A stretch of 64,000 nucleotides of DNA from Molossus alvarezi (taxonomy: Eukaryota > Chordata > Mammalia > Chiroptera > Molossidae): NCBI GenBank assembly GCA_037176705.1, contig CM073890.1, positions 102,290,591 through 102,354,590 on the forward strand, written 5' to 3'. The notes under the pieces are model-generated. The model did not search any database. It saw nothing but the letters and a program-made list of their open reading frames with translations, and was not told where the DNA came from. This document shows, one piece after another, positions 22,115 through 33,552 of the stretch. The position numbers were made by a program, and so were the translations under genes. Each line of letters starts with the position of its first letter. The first letter of the stretch is position 1.

Positions 22115-23440
22115 GGATTAATAACCACATAATACATAAGAAAAAATATATTTAAATATCCAAGAAAATTGGACAAAAGGAGAAAATGATAGTATTATTT
22201 TAAAAGTGCCAAATTTTAAGCACTCTAAAATGTCCAACAATAGAGGAGTGATTAAAAAATCATGTTTAACCATGCCAGAGACATTATGTGACTATCAAAT
22301 GATAATAATGACATGTTAATTTATTGGCAGAAAAAATTTTTTTGATGATAGTCTTTTACATAGAAACAAAACAGATTACAAAACTCCATGTACCTTTAAA
22401 AATCAGAAGGACAAACCCCAAATACTAGCAGTTACATCATGGGTGTGTGGAGCAATCAGAAGATGGAAATTTGCCTTTTATCCTGAGAAAAAAATAAAGA
22501 GGTTTTGACTAGAAAAATAATTCTACAAACCAATAATAATAGAGCAGATATTATATTTTTGGCAGTATGTTTGTTTATTTAAATTGTTATTCTTCATTTC
22601 AAGGCAATATAGCAATACTGAGTTGAGTGACACGGTCCATGAAGAAAGAAAGGCAAATATACTGTATAACTTGCCCCAAGATACAAGAGAGTAACAGAAA
22701 AGCCAGGCTTCAAAGTCAATTTTTTGTCATTGTTGTTGTTCTAAAATCTAACTACTAACCATAATTGTTAGCAATAGCAGGGAGAGAAACAGCTGTATAA
22801 AGCAGATCTGTAACATATAGAATACCAATATCACAGAATTCCTAAAATTAGAGACATTTTAGTATATTGGTATTCACTTACAAAGAAACAGAAAGAAATA
22901 AGACCAAAACCAAAAACAAGATTGGCTTCCAAATTATGGTATCAGCTTTTGCCAGTACCCTTGATCATCTATTCACTGTATTTGTGATGCAAATTTTCCT
23001 GTATGGCATGTGTGTATTGGCCAGATGAATGGTGATTAAGATTTAGAAAATAATTTAACAATATTTATGATAACCACTCAACAATGTAATTGGGAAAGTC
23101 TTGATTAATTATACAGCTTAGAAAAGTAAAACATCCATCTGGGCTGTTGCTTTTATAGTTTTCTAAGTCAATTGCATGTTTTTCAACTATAACCACAGCA
23201 GGGCAGGTAAGCTAGGACATATATATAATTCAAGGCAATTTTTTAAATAAAATAATAGAAATATTTCATTAAAAAGCTATCATATATATCAGACAATATA
23301 CTTACTTTTTGAAAGATATAAATTCACAATTATACAAATAAAATAGGTCTCACTGTATAAAATCAGTTTAAGTCTCTTGTGGAAATTATTATAATCATTA
23401 ACATTAATAGAGCTTATTCACCAATACTCTTATTAACAAA
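22115..23440. other. unassigned AT-rich DNA
   Basis: No gene or repeat recognised. Confidence 0.45.
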
Positions 23441-23454
23441 GTATGGGCATTGAA

Positions 23455-25255
23455 TATTCTCTGCTCTTTAAAATCCCCAAACACCTAGGAATAAACTTAA
23501 CCAAAGAAGTAAAGGATCTCTTCACAGAACACTACAGTTCATTGAAAAAAGAAATAGAAGAAGATATAAAAAAGTGGAAGCATATACTTTGTTCATGGAT
23601 TGGAAGAATTAACATCATTAAAATGTCCATAATACCAAAAGCTATATATAGATTCAATGCAATTCCCATTAAAATATCAATGACATACTTCACAGAACTA
23701 AAACAAATACTCCAAAAGTTTATATGAAAACAAACAAACAAAAAAGCCCTGAATACCAACAGCAACCTTGAAAAAGAATAACAAAGTAGGAGGGATCACA
23801 ATACCAGATATCAGGTTATACTACAAAGCCACTATAATCAAAACAGCCTGGTACTGGCACAAGAACAGGCACGTAGATCAATGGAACAGAACAGAGAATC
23901 CAGAAACTGATCCAAGACAACATGCTCAATTAATATTTGACAAAGGTGGCAAGGCAGCCTCTTCAATAAATGGTGTTGGGAAAATTGGACAGCTACATGC
24001 AAAAAAATGAAGCTAGACCACCAACTTGAACCATACACAAGAATAAACTCAAAATGGATAAAAGACTTACATGTGACTCATGATTCCATAAAAATCCTAG
24101 AAGAAAATGCAGGCAACAAAACTTCAGACATCATATGCAGCAGAATTTTCACTGATACATCACCTAAGGCAAAAGAAACAAACAAACAAAAATGAACACA
24201 TGGGACTACATCAAACTCAAAAGCTTCTGCAGAGCAAAAGAAACAACCATCAAAATGGAAAGGCAACCCACTGTATGGGAGAGCATAATTGCCAATGATA
24301 CATCAGATAAGGGGTTAATTTCCAAAATATATAGAGCATTCACACAACTCAACAAAAGGAAGACAAAAAACCCAATTAAAAAATGGGCAGAGGAGCTAAA
24401 TGGACACCTCTCCAAACAGGACATACAAATGGCCAAGAGACATATGAAGAAATGCTCAACATCACTAATCATCAGAGAGATGCAAATTTAAACAACAATG
24501 AGTTATCTATCACCTCACACCTGTCAGAATAGCCGCCATCAACAAATAATCAAACAACAAGTGCTGATGAGGGTGTGGAGAAAAGGGGATTCTAGTACAC
24601 TGCTGGTGGGAATGCAGACTATTGCAGTCACAATAGAAAACACTATGGTGTTACCTCAAAAATTAAAAATTGAACTGCCATTTGACCCAGTGACCCCACT
24701 TTTAAGAATATATCCTAAGAAGCTTGAAACACCAATCAGAAAAAAATATATGTACCCCTATGTTCATAGCAGCACTATTTACAATAGCTAAGATCTGGAA
24801 ACAGCCCAAGTGTCCATCAGTAGACAAGTAGATAAAAAAGCGGTGCTACCTATACACAATGAAATACTATGCAGCTATAAGAAATAAAAATCTCTTATCC
24901 TTTAAGATGACATGGAGAAACCTGGAAAGTAGTATCCTAAGTGAAACAAGCCAAGCAGAGAAAGACAAATATGTGATCTCACTTATTGCTGAAATATAAT
25001 GAACTAAACAAACTGATGAACAAAATAGACCCAGAGTCATAGAAGTAGGGTACAGACTGACAGTCCTCAGAAGAAGGGGATGGCGAAGGGAAGGGATAAA
25101 CCACAGAACGTATATGCACGTATGCATAACCAATGGACATAGACAACAAAGCTGGGATGTGGGGGCAGAAGGATGTCAAGGTCAATGGGGGGAAAAAGGA
25201 GAAACATCAGTAACAAAAATTAATTAGTTAAAAAATAAATTAATTAAATAAAATG
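23455..25255 (+). mobile_element. 5'-truncated L1 (ORF2 3' half, 3' UTR, A-rich tail)
   Basis: The insertion starts inside the reverse-transcriptase region of ORF2 ([13 protein letters not shown] at about 23485) and continues collinearly with the full-length element at 28.5-34.3 kb. Pieces lie in several frames: to 23727, 23768-24010, 24007-24195, 24192-24491 and 24498-24791, so at least four shifts have accumulated. The 3' UTR and an AAT-rich tail end near 25255. It is older and more damaged than the full-length copy. Confidence 0.92.
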
Positions 25256-26235
25256 GTTTTAAACCATAAATATAAAATAAAATAAAATCCAAAAACAAAT
25301 TTATATTATTTAGTGATTACTTGCATTAAACAGTAATTTATAGCAAAAGAAAAAAAAACAACAAACAAAAAAAAACTGGTCAAGCCTTCACAGAGAAATT
25401 TGTAATAGCAGAAATTTGTTTAATTTAACAGACAAGTTCATTATAAATTATGTGTTTATAAAATTCCCGCAAACAATTTATATGACTTGAGAAAACGTAT
25501 GCTGTAGGTTAACCTGAATTATTTTCCAAAACAAAAAATTATTTCATCATACATAAACATCACAATGTGTATCTCTTTAATCAATGTATATTTTATTCTT
25601 CCAGATTTTTCAGTGTCCTGGGCATAGAAATATTCTTTGAATGCTTGTTGTTTTATTCAACACAATTTCCCAGTCTTTTATACTATGGATATTTGTCAAT
25701 ATGCCAGCAGATGTTTGTTCTAACATTTTATTGTAATGCTTTCTAGAAAGCTAAGATTGTGTGGGGGTATCTATACAATGACACAGTGTAACAAGCATCT
25801 GACAGAAATGATACTGCCTACTGTGCCATCACTAAACCAACATAGGCCTGCTGGCAATAGATCTGTGTCAACCTGTCCATTGAGGCAGATGTCTGAAGAT
25901 TAGTCCATAATTAAAGAGAGATTCCATTAGTCCTACAGAAGCTTGAGCATTTGCCACAGACAGAACAGAATGCCCAGCTTTAAGGTGCCACCCCCAAACG
26001 AAAATTAGTAACAAATAAAGCTTAAATTCTTATGCTTCCACCAATTCTGATATCAGTTATTCCTCGCCAGTGGAGGGAATCCACAAATATTCAGGTTCAA
26101 GGCTCTTATTTTGTGATTGAAGAAACTGATTTCAAATACAGAAAGTAGTTGATGAATATCACTCAGCCTGATTAGAGTGAAGAATGTTCTAGGACTTACT
26201 GCTGGTATTGTACTCGCGACCATAACCTCCTGTTC
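25256..26235. other. unassigned DNA
   Basis: No gene recognised. Some A-rich simple sequence occurs at 25345-25375. Confidence 0.45.
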
Positions 26236-26237
26236 GG

Positions 26238-26585
26238 ACTTAATTGTGCCTCCCTCTCACACACACCCTAGTTTACATGTTTGACATGCCATTGTGACTG
26301 TATGTGCAGGCAGAACTTTTAAAGAGGTAATAAGATTAAATGAGGTCACAACAGAATCGGTTTCTTATAAGAAGAAAAAAAGACATTAGGGATGCAGAGA
26401 GAGAAGGGCAGATGAAGACCCAACAAGAAGGCAGCCATCTGCAAGCCAAGAAGAGAGGCCTCAGGATTAACCCACCCTGCCTGAACCTTGATCTTGGGCT
26501 TCTAGCCTTTAGAACTAAAAAAAAAATGTTGTTGAAACCACATACTCTGTGGTGTGTTGTTTTGATAGCCCTAGCACACGAATAT
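26238..26585 (+). mobile_element. MaLR (MLT1-type) LTR
   Basis: Follows the MLT1 order: an AATTGTGCCTCCCTC-like 5' part, a TTAAATGAGGTCA stretch, CTTATAAGAAGAAA, the GCAGCCATCTGCAAGCCAAGA stretch, then CTTCTAGCCTTTAGAACT and the 3' CCACATACTCTGTGG region. Confidence 0.75.
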
Positions 26586-26589
26586 GGCT

Positions 26590-28244
26590 GCTCATGTATT
26601 TGCTATATTTCCTGGATATGATATTATTTCTTTTTCAATCTATTACTGGGCTGATCTGACTCCATGCTTCTAGCATGATACCTTCTTTGTTTAAATTCTG
26701 TTCTGTATCTTGTGGTGCTCAATCTATGCTCATAGATTCTTCCTATCCATTAGGATTCGTGACTGTTGCCAAACCAGTGTTCAAATGCAATAACTAGCTA
26801 ACAAAGTCTTTACTATAGAAAAGTAAAAGAAACATGAAACAGAAGTTTGTAATCAACAAAAATAAATACTAGGCATGTATTTCAAAGGGTAATTTGGGAT
26901 AAGTATATTGATAAGGACAAAGATTTGATTTAACATTTCTTTATGTAAATTCTATATAAGTATATTAAATGACTCACAATTCCTTACAGTGAATAAGAAA
27001 CATGAGAACAAAGTATTGATAGGTTTAGAGTCCTGAGAATACCTGAGAACTTGGCAGAAGATAATGCATCTAAATCAGGGACAGACTAAAATATGAAGGT
27101 CTTTGTATAATAGGTAAAGAATTTTGGAATTTGACCTGAATATATATAACGTGTTAGTTTCATATGATCTTGGGTACAGTTTAGAATTACTTTTGGCAGC
27201 AATGGGGAGGTTTTAACAAATGGCAACAAGACTAGAGGTCAGAAAAGGTAAGTATTTATTGTCGTTATGCAGGGTAAAAGTAATGAGTGTCGAGGATATA
27301 GAAATGAAAAAGAGACTTGAATTTTTTCGTTTTTAAAGAGGCTTCATCGGCAAGTTTGGTAGCTAATTTGATGCTAGGAATAAGTGAGAAGAAAACTAAA
27401 TATAATCCTCAGGTTCCTATCATGGATCATTTAGTGAACCATAAAGAGAAAGTAACACAAGAAATGCCAGGTTATCTTTTATCACACGAAATAAGGATGT
27501 TCTTATTCTACTGTGCTTCACATTCCATATTGTGTTATAGAATTTTCTAGACTAGGAAAAAAGGGTATAGAAATGTGTGCAAAATGTTTTAATATGGTAA
27601 GAATAAATAATATAAAAACACAGTAACAATTAAATATCAAAAAATTTTGTTATATAAACTTACCATTGCTAGTAAATTTTATAGTTTTTCAAATCCAAAT
27701 TTTAGAACATATATAAAATTATCAAGCAGAAATAACATTTAATGCAGGTTCACTATAACAGATTTTACTGCTGTTCCCAAAGTACCTGCTTTTTATTTAA
27801 ATGTGAAAATATTTCCCACTTAATATTCATAAAAACTGGCTTACCTAGAGTTGCTCTTTCAATATCATAATGAAATGGAAACAGAAAAGAAAAATGCAGG
27901 TTTTTAGCAGGAAAAAAATAATAATGATAATTAATGGCTGCAGGGGTTTTAAACTATAATGAATCTAAATTACAAAAAGGATTTTGACTTTCTGCTCAGA
28001 ACTGGCTTACAAATCTATTAAAATATTATCAGGAGATTATTCTGTCAGAAGGAGAAGAATAAAAGATATGAGCGCTCAAAATTACAGCTTAGCAATTTCA
28101 GGGTAATTTAAATCTGATATATTTCTTTTAAAATTTTTCCACAAATGTTTTTTTCATGCTAGATATTATTCTAAATGATATGGTTTCTATTAACAGTGAC
28201 CTCAAGGCCTTGAAATGATATTACGCAAATCAGTTATATTCATC
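26590..28244. other. unassigned AT-rich DNA
   Basis: No gene recognised. The 77-codon open frame near 27317-27550 has no motif. Confidence 0.45.
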
Positions 28245-28252
28245 ATTTAGAA

Positions 28253-28516
28253 CAGCAATTTTCAACTGGTGTGCCCCAAGAATTTTTAAAACATGCAATA
28301 CCTGACCAATTAGTCATGGACACTGAGCTCTTTTCCCTTAGATTGTCAAGCTAAAAAAAATGTGACACAGCTAATGCAACAATAGTCATCCGGTTTGAAT
28401 ATACCTATTTTTTTTTTGTCAGATTGGCACAAAACATAATATATTTGTTGGTGTGCCACAGAATTTTAGGGATCAGTTTATGTGTGCCAGGAGATGAAAA
28501 AAGTTGAAAATCAGTG
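28253..28516. mobile_element. hAT-like non-autonomous DNA transposon (MITE)
   Basis: 264 bp. The ends are inverted repeats (CAGCAATTTTCAAC at left; the right end read inward gives CACTGATTTTCAAC). Internal parts are also near-palindromic (GGTGTGCC at left, TGTGTGCCAGGAG at right). An 8-bp target duplication with one mismatch, ATTTAGAA (28245-28252) and ATTGAGAA (28517-28524), fits hAT insertion. It has no transposase coding capacity. Confidence 0.78.
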
Positions 28517-28539
28517 ATTGAGAAATATATGACATGATC

Positions 28540-28552
28540 AAGAAACAACTTT
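28540..28552. repeat. L1 target-site duplication, left copy
   Basis: AAGAAACAACTTT, adjacent to the L1 A-tail, matches 34340-34352. Confidence 0.88.
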
Positions 28553-28815
28553 TTTTTTTTATGAATTTTTTATTTATTTTTTTGTTACAGATATTTTACC
28601 TTTTTACCCCATTGGCACCCCCCACCCCACCCCACCTCCGCCCCGTCCCTGGCTTAGTTGTCCATGTCCATTGGTCATGCATACATGCATAAAAGTTCTG
28701 TGGTTTATCTCTTCCCACCCCCCCACCCCCCATCCCCTCTTCTGAGGGTTGTCAGTCTGTGCCCTACTTCCATGTTTCTGGGTCTACTGTATTCCTCAGA
28801 CTGTTATGTTCATTA
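28553..28815 (-). other. L1 3' UTR with G-rich tracts
   Basis: Between the ORF2 end and the A-tail the minus strand holds two separate G-rich tracts (plus 28615-28640 and 28715-28740, seen as C-runs) and an A/T-rich end. Such G-tracts are a common feature of mammalian L1 3' UTRs and could form G-quadruplexes. Confidence 0.7.
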
Positions 28816-31800
28816 TATTCCGTATATAAGTGAGATCATGTGGTATTTGTCTTTTTCTGCTTAGCTTCTTTCACTTAGGATAATACTTGCCAGGTCCCTC
28901 CATGTCGTCTCAAAGGATACGAGATCTTTCTTTCTTACTGCTGCATAATACTCCATTGTGTATATGTACCACTGCTTTTTTATCCATTCGTCTACTGGTG
29001 GACACTTGGGCTATTTCCAGATCTTAGCTATTATAAATAGTGCTGCTATGAACATGGGGGTACATATATTCTTCCTGATTGGTGTTTCAGGCTTCTTAGG
29101 GTATATTCCCAGCAGTGGGATCACTGGGTCAAATGGAAGTTCAATTTTTAATTTTTTAAGGTAGCACCATATTGTTTTCCATAGCGGCTGCACCAGTCTG
29201 CATTCCCACCAGCAGTGTATTAGAGTCCCCTTTTCTCCACACCCTCGCCAACACTTGTTGTTTGATGATTTGTTGACGGTGGCCATTCTGACAGGTGTGA
29301 GGTGATACCTCATTGTTGTTTTAATTTGCATCTCTCTGATGATTAGTGATGTTGAGCATTTCTTCATATGTCTTTTGGCCATTCGTATGTCCTGTTTGGA
29401 GAGGTGTCTATTCAGCTCCTCTGCCCATTTTTTAATTGGGTTCTTTGTCTTCCTTTTGTGGAGTTGTAGGAGCACTCTATATATATTGGAAATTAACCCC
29501 TTATCTGATACATCATTGGCAATGATGTTCTCCCATACAGTGGGTTGCCTTTCCATTTTGATGATTGTTTCTTTTGCTGTGCAGAAGCTTTTGAGTTTGA
29601 TGTAGTTCCATGTGTTCATTTTCTCCTTTATTTCTGTTGCCTTAGGTGATGTATCAGTAAAAATTCTGCTCCGTATGATGTCCGAAATTTTGTTGCCTAC
29701 ATTTTCTTCTAGAATTTTTATGGATTCATGGGTCACATTTAAGTCTTTTATCCATTTTGAGTTTACTTTTGTGTATGGTGTAAGTTGATGGTCTAGTTTC
29801 ATTTTTTTGCATGTAGCTGTCCAATTTTCCCAACACCATTTATTAAAGAGGCTGTCTTTACTCCACTGTATGCTCTTGCCACCTTTGTCAAATATTAAGT
29901 GAGTGTATTGCCTTGGGTCCATTTCTGGGTTTTCAGTTATGTTCCACTGGTCTATATGGTCTATATGCCTGTTCTTGTGCCAGTACCAGGCTGTTTTGGT
30001 TACAGTCGCTTTGTAGTATAACCTGATATCTGGTATTGTGATCCCACCTACTTTGTTCTTCTTTTTCAAGATTGCTGTGGTTATTCGGGGTCTTTTTTGG
30101 TTCCATATGAACTTTTGAAGTATTTGTTCTAATTCTATGAAATATGTCATTGGTATTTTCATGGGGATTGCATTGAATCTATAGATTGCTTTGGGTAGTA
30201 TTAACATTTTAATGATGTTAATTCTTCCAATCCATGAACAGGGTATGTGCTTCCACTTTTTTATATCTTCCTCTATTTCTTTTTTCAATGACCTGTAGTT
30301 TTCTGCAAATAGGTCCTTTACTTCTTTGGTTAAGTTTATTCCTAGGTATCGTAATTTTTTTGGCGCGATGGTAAATGGGATAGTTTTTTCAGTTTCTCTT
30401 TCTGTGAGTTCATCATTGGTGTACAAGAATGCCGTCGATTTCTTGACGTTAATTTTGTATCCTGCTACTTTGCCAAATTTGTTTATTAAGTCTAGTAGAT
30501 TTTTGATGGAGTCTTTAGGGTTTTCTATGTATAATATCATGTCATCTGCAAATAATGACAGTTTCACTTCCTCCTTTCCAATTTGGATCCCTTTTATTTT
30601 TTCTTCATGTCTGATTGCTGTGGCTAAGACTTCCAGTACAATGTTAAATAAGAGTGGCGAAAGTGGACATCCCTGTCTTGTTCCTGTTCTTAATGGAAAT
30701 GTTTTTAGTTTCTGTCCATTGAGTATGATGTTGGCTGTAGGTCTTTCATATATGGCCTTTATTATGTCGAGATATGATCCCGCTATTCCTACATTGCTGA
30801 GTGTTTTTATCAGAAATGGATGCTGGATTTTGTCAAATGCTTTTTCAGCATCTATTGATATGATCATGTGGTTTTTATTCTTCATTTTGTTTATGTGGTG
30901 TATCACGTTTATTGATTTGCGAATATTGTACCAGCCTTGCATCCCTGGAATGAATCCCACTTGGTAATGGTGAATAATTTTTTTGATGTATTTTTGGATC
31001 CGATTTGCTAATATTTTGTTCAGGATTTTGGCGTCTATGTTCATCAGGGATGTTGGCCTGTAGTTTTCTTTCTTCGTAGTGTCTTTTTTCTGGTTTTGAA
31101 ATTAGAATTATGCTGGCCTCATAGAACGTGTTTGGAAGTCTTCCTTCTTCTTGAATTTTTTGAAATAGTTTGAGGAGAATGGGTGTTAGTTCTTTTTTGA
31201 ATGTTCGGTAAAACTCCCCCGTGAAACCATCTGGGCCTGGGCTTTTGTTTGCTGGGAGAGTCTTGATTACCTCTTCAATTTCCTTAGTTGTTATTGGTCT
31301 GTTCAAGTTTCCTATCTCTTCCGGGAATAGTTTTGGGAGACTGTGTGTTTCTAGAAATTTGTCCATTTCGCTTAGATTGTCGAATTTGTTGCCATATAGT
31401 TGTTGATAGTAGTTGTTGACGATCTTTTGTATTTCCGTGGTGTTGGTTGTTACTTCTCCTCTTTCATTTCTGATTTTGTGTATTTGGGTTCTCTCTCTTT
31501 GTTTCTTGGTGAGTCAATCTTGTTTATCTTTTCGAAAAACCAGCTCTTTGTTTCATTGATCCTTTGAAATGTTTTTTTTTTTTGTCTTCTCTATGTCATT
31601 TATTTCTGCTCTGATCTTTACTATTTCCTTCCTTCTACTTGCTCTGGGGTTTTCTTTTTGTTTGCTTTCTAATTCTTTAAGTTGTGAGGTTAGACAGTCA
31701 ATTAGAAATTTTTCTTGTTTTTTGAGGTAGGCCTGTAGTGCTATGAACTTCCCTCTCAGAACTGCTTTCGCTGCATCCCATAGATTTTGTGTTGTTGTGT

Positions 31801-32624
31801 GTTCATTTTCATTGGTTTCCAGGAAGTTTTTAATTTCTTCCTTGATCTCCTCGGTGACCCATTCATTGTTTAATAACATGCTATTTAGCCTCCATGTGTT
31901 GAAATGTCTTTGCATGTTCTTGTTGCAATTGATTTCTAGTTTTATGCCATTGTGATCTGAGAAGATGCTTGATATGATTTCAATCTTCTTGAACTTGTAG
32001 AGATTTAGTTTGTGTCCTATCATGTGGTCTATCTTTGAGAATGTCCCATGTGCACTTGAGAAGAATGTGTATTCTGTGGTTTTGGGGTGTAATTCTCTGT
32101 AGATATCTATTAAATCCATTTGGTCTAGTGCTTCATTTAGAGTCTCTGTTTGCTTGCTAATTTTTTGCCTAGAGGATCTATCCAGTGCTGTCAACGGGGT
32201 GTTGAACTCCCCTGCTATGATTGTATTGTCGATTTCTCCTTGGAAGTCCTCCAGAAGATTTTTAATACATTTTGGTGCTCCTATATTGGGTGCATATATG
32301 TTTATCAAGGTTATATCTTCCTGTAGGATAGATCCTTTCAATATTATGTAGTGGCCGTCTTATGGTCTTCATTTTGAAATCTATTTTATCAGATATGAGA
32401 ATTGCTACCCCAGCTTTTTTTTGCTTTCCATTTGCTTGGAAATTTTTTTTCCATCCCTTCACTTTCAACCTATGTGAGTCTTTTGTTGAGAGGTGGGTCT
32501 CTTGTAAACAACATATAGATGAGTCATGCTTTCTTATCCAATCAGCTACTCTGTGTCTTTTTATGGGAGCATTCAGTCCATTTACGTTTAAGGTGATTAT
32601 TGATATGTACTTATTTATTGCCAT
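28815..32624 (-). pseudogene. ORF2: L1 ORF2: endonuclease-reverse transcriptase, frameshifted
   Basis: ORF2p normally nicks target DNA and reverse transcribes L1 RNA. The ATG at 32624 opens the endonuclease domain (LNVNGL, then CLQETH). The frame shifts near 32350, continues with the GEFN and SDHNG motifs to about 31583, breaks at a 12-base T-run (31572-31583), recovers after a second lesion near 31511, and shifts again near 31090. From 31044 to 29011 a continuous 677-residue frame covers most of RT with FADD and the C-terminal region. It ends at a TAG where a Gln codon stands in the first L1 of this window; coding similarity continues to about 28815. The codon at 32207-32209 is GAG (Glu) where the catalytic Asp of the GDFN motif is expected. 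The polypeptide cannot be made whole from this copy. Confidence 0.93.
29011..31044 (-). CDS. L1 ORF2 fragment: reverse transcriptase and C-terminal region, 677 residues open
   Basis: This is the longest open frame in the window. It begins inside RT ([20 protein letters not shown]), holds the [11 protein letters not shown] stretch, the FADD active-site motif around residue 220, thumb and C-terminal parts, and the Cys-rich [17 protein letters not shown] segment near residue 590. The stop (TAG) is premature compared with other L1 copies here. The upstream ATG is an internal Met and is not expected to be used as a start. Confidence 0.85.
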   Translation of the reverse strand: MNIDAKILNKILANRIQKYIKKIIHHYQVGFIPGMQGWYNIRKSINVIHHINKMKNKNHMIISIDAEKAFDKIQHPFLIKTLSNVGIAGSYLDIIKAIYERPTANIILNGQKLKTFPLRTGTRQGCPLSPLLFNIVLEVLATAIRHEEKIKGIQIGKEEVKLSLFADDMILYIENPKDSIKNLLDLINKFGKVAGYKINVKKSTAFLYTNDELTERETEKTIPFTIAPKKLRYLGINLTKEVKDLFAENYRSLKKEIEEDIKKWKHIPCSWIGRINIIKMLILPKAIYRFNAIPMKIPMTYFIELEQILQKFIWNQKRPRITTAILKKKNKVGGITIPDIRLYYKATVTKTAWYWHKNRHIDHIDQWNITENPEMDPRQYTHLIFDKGGKSIQWSKDSLFNKWCWENWTATCKKMKLDHQLTPYTKVNSKWIKDLNVTHESIKILEENVGNKISDIIRSRIFTDTSPKATEIKEKMNTWNYIKLKSFCTAKETIIKMERQPTVWENIIANDVSDKGLISNIYRVLLQLHKRKTKNPIKKWAEELNRHLSKQDIRMAKRHMKKCSTSLIIREMQIKTTMRYHLTPVRMATVNKSSNNKCWRGCGEKGTLIHCWWECRLVQPLWKTIWCYLKKLKIELPFDPVIPLLGIYPKKPETPIRKNICTPMFIAALFIIAKIWK

Positions 32625-32712
32625 TTTTGTTTAGTGTGGTTCTATTTTTCTTCCCATTTCTACTGCTAATTACAGCAGTCCTTTTAACATTTCTTGCAGT
32701 GCTGGTTTGGTG

Positions 32713-33552
32713 CTAATGTATTCCCTTAGCCTTTTTTTTGTCTGGGAAGCTCTTTATTTGATCTTCTATTTTGAATGATAGCCTTGCTGGGTAGAGTAGT
32801 CTTGGATTCAGATTCTTGTTTTTCATGACTTTGATTACTTCATGCCATTCTCTTCTGGCCTGTAGTGTTTCTTGTGAGAAGTCAGCTGAGAGCCTTATGG
32901 GGTTCCCTTTGTAGGTAACCTGTTGCTTATCTCTTGCTGCTTTTAGGATTCTCTCTTTGTCTTTAATTTGTGGCATTTTAATTACTATGTGTCTTGGTGT
33001 GAGCCTGTTTGGGTTCTTCTTACTTGGGACTCTCTGTGCTTCTTGAACTTGAATGCCTTCTTCCTTCACCAAATTAGGGAAGTTTTCTCTCACTATGTTT
33101 TTGAATATATTCTCTATCCCTTGCTCATTTTCTTCTTCTTTGGGGACTCCTATGATGCGAATATTATTACGTTTCCAGTTGTCCCATAGTTCTCTTAAGC
33201 TGTCTCCCTGTTTTTGAATAGTTTTTTCCTTTTGTTTTTCGGATTGGTTGATTTTTTCTACCCTGTCTTCTAATTCACTGATCCGGTCCTCAGCTTCCTC
33301 TACTCTGCTTTTTAAACCTTCCAATGTGTTTTTCATTTCTGATATGTCATTTCTTATCTCTTCTTGTTGGTTTTTAATTTCCAATTGGCTTATTTTCAGT
33401 GTCTCTATGTCCTTACTCATGCTGTTCGGCTTCCTCAAGATCATGGCTCTGAATTCTAGCTCTGTTAATATGCCTAATTGCTCCACATTGATCTCATCTT
33501 CAGTGGAGGTCTCTTGCTCTTTCATTTGGCTTCTGTGTCTGTGTTTCACCAT
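32713..33552 (-). CDS. ORF1: L1 ORF1 protein (RNA-binding chaperone), intact
   Basis: 279 codons from ATG at 33552 to a stop at 32713. I place the start at MVKHRHRSQ because the preceding in-frame codon of the longer open frame is GTG, and the ATG has A at -3 and G at +4. ORF1p trimerises and coats L1 RNA in cytoplasmic particles. A coiled coil with heptad-like residues (about 45-115) is followed by an RRM domain with IRIIGVPKEE (about 135) and a C-terminal domain with PRHIVIKMPQIKDKERIL (about 185-205). No stop or frameshift is visible. It lies 88 bp upstream of ORF2, and its length (279) is shorter than the 338 residues of human ORF1p, mainly at the N-terminus. Confidence 0.93.
   Translation of the reverse strand: MVKHRHRSQMKEQETSTEDEINVEQLGILTELEFRAMILRKPNSMSKDIETLKISQLEIKNQQEEIRNDISEMKNTLEGLKSRVEEAEDRISELEDRVEKINQSEKQKEKTIQKQGDSLRELWDNWKRNNIRIIGVPKEEENEQGIENIFKNIVRENFPNLVKEEGIQVQEAQRVPSKKNPNRLTPRHIVIKMPQIKDKERILKAARDKQQVTYKGNPIRLSADFSQETLQARREWHEVIKVMKNKNLNPRLLYPARLSFKIEDQIKSFPDKKKAKGIH

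Noticed and set aside
30326..30967. 213-codon plus-strand open frame
   Set aside because: It is antisense to the L1 reverse-transcriptase region, which gives recognisable RT motifs on the minus strand.
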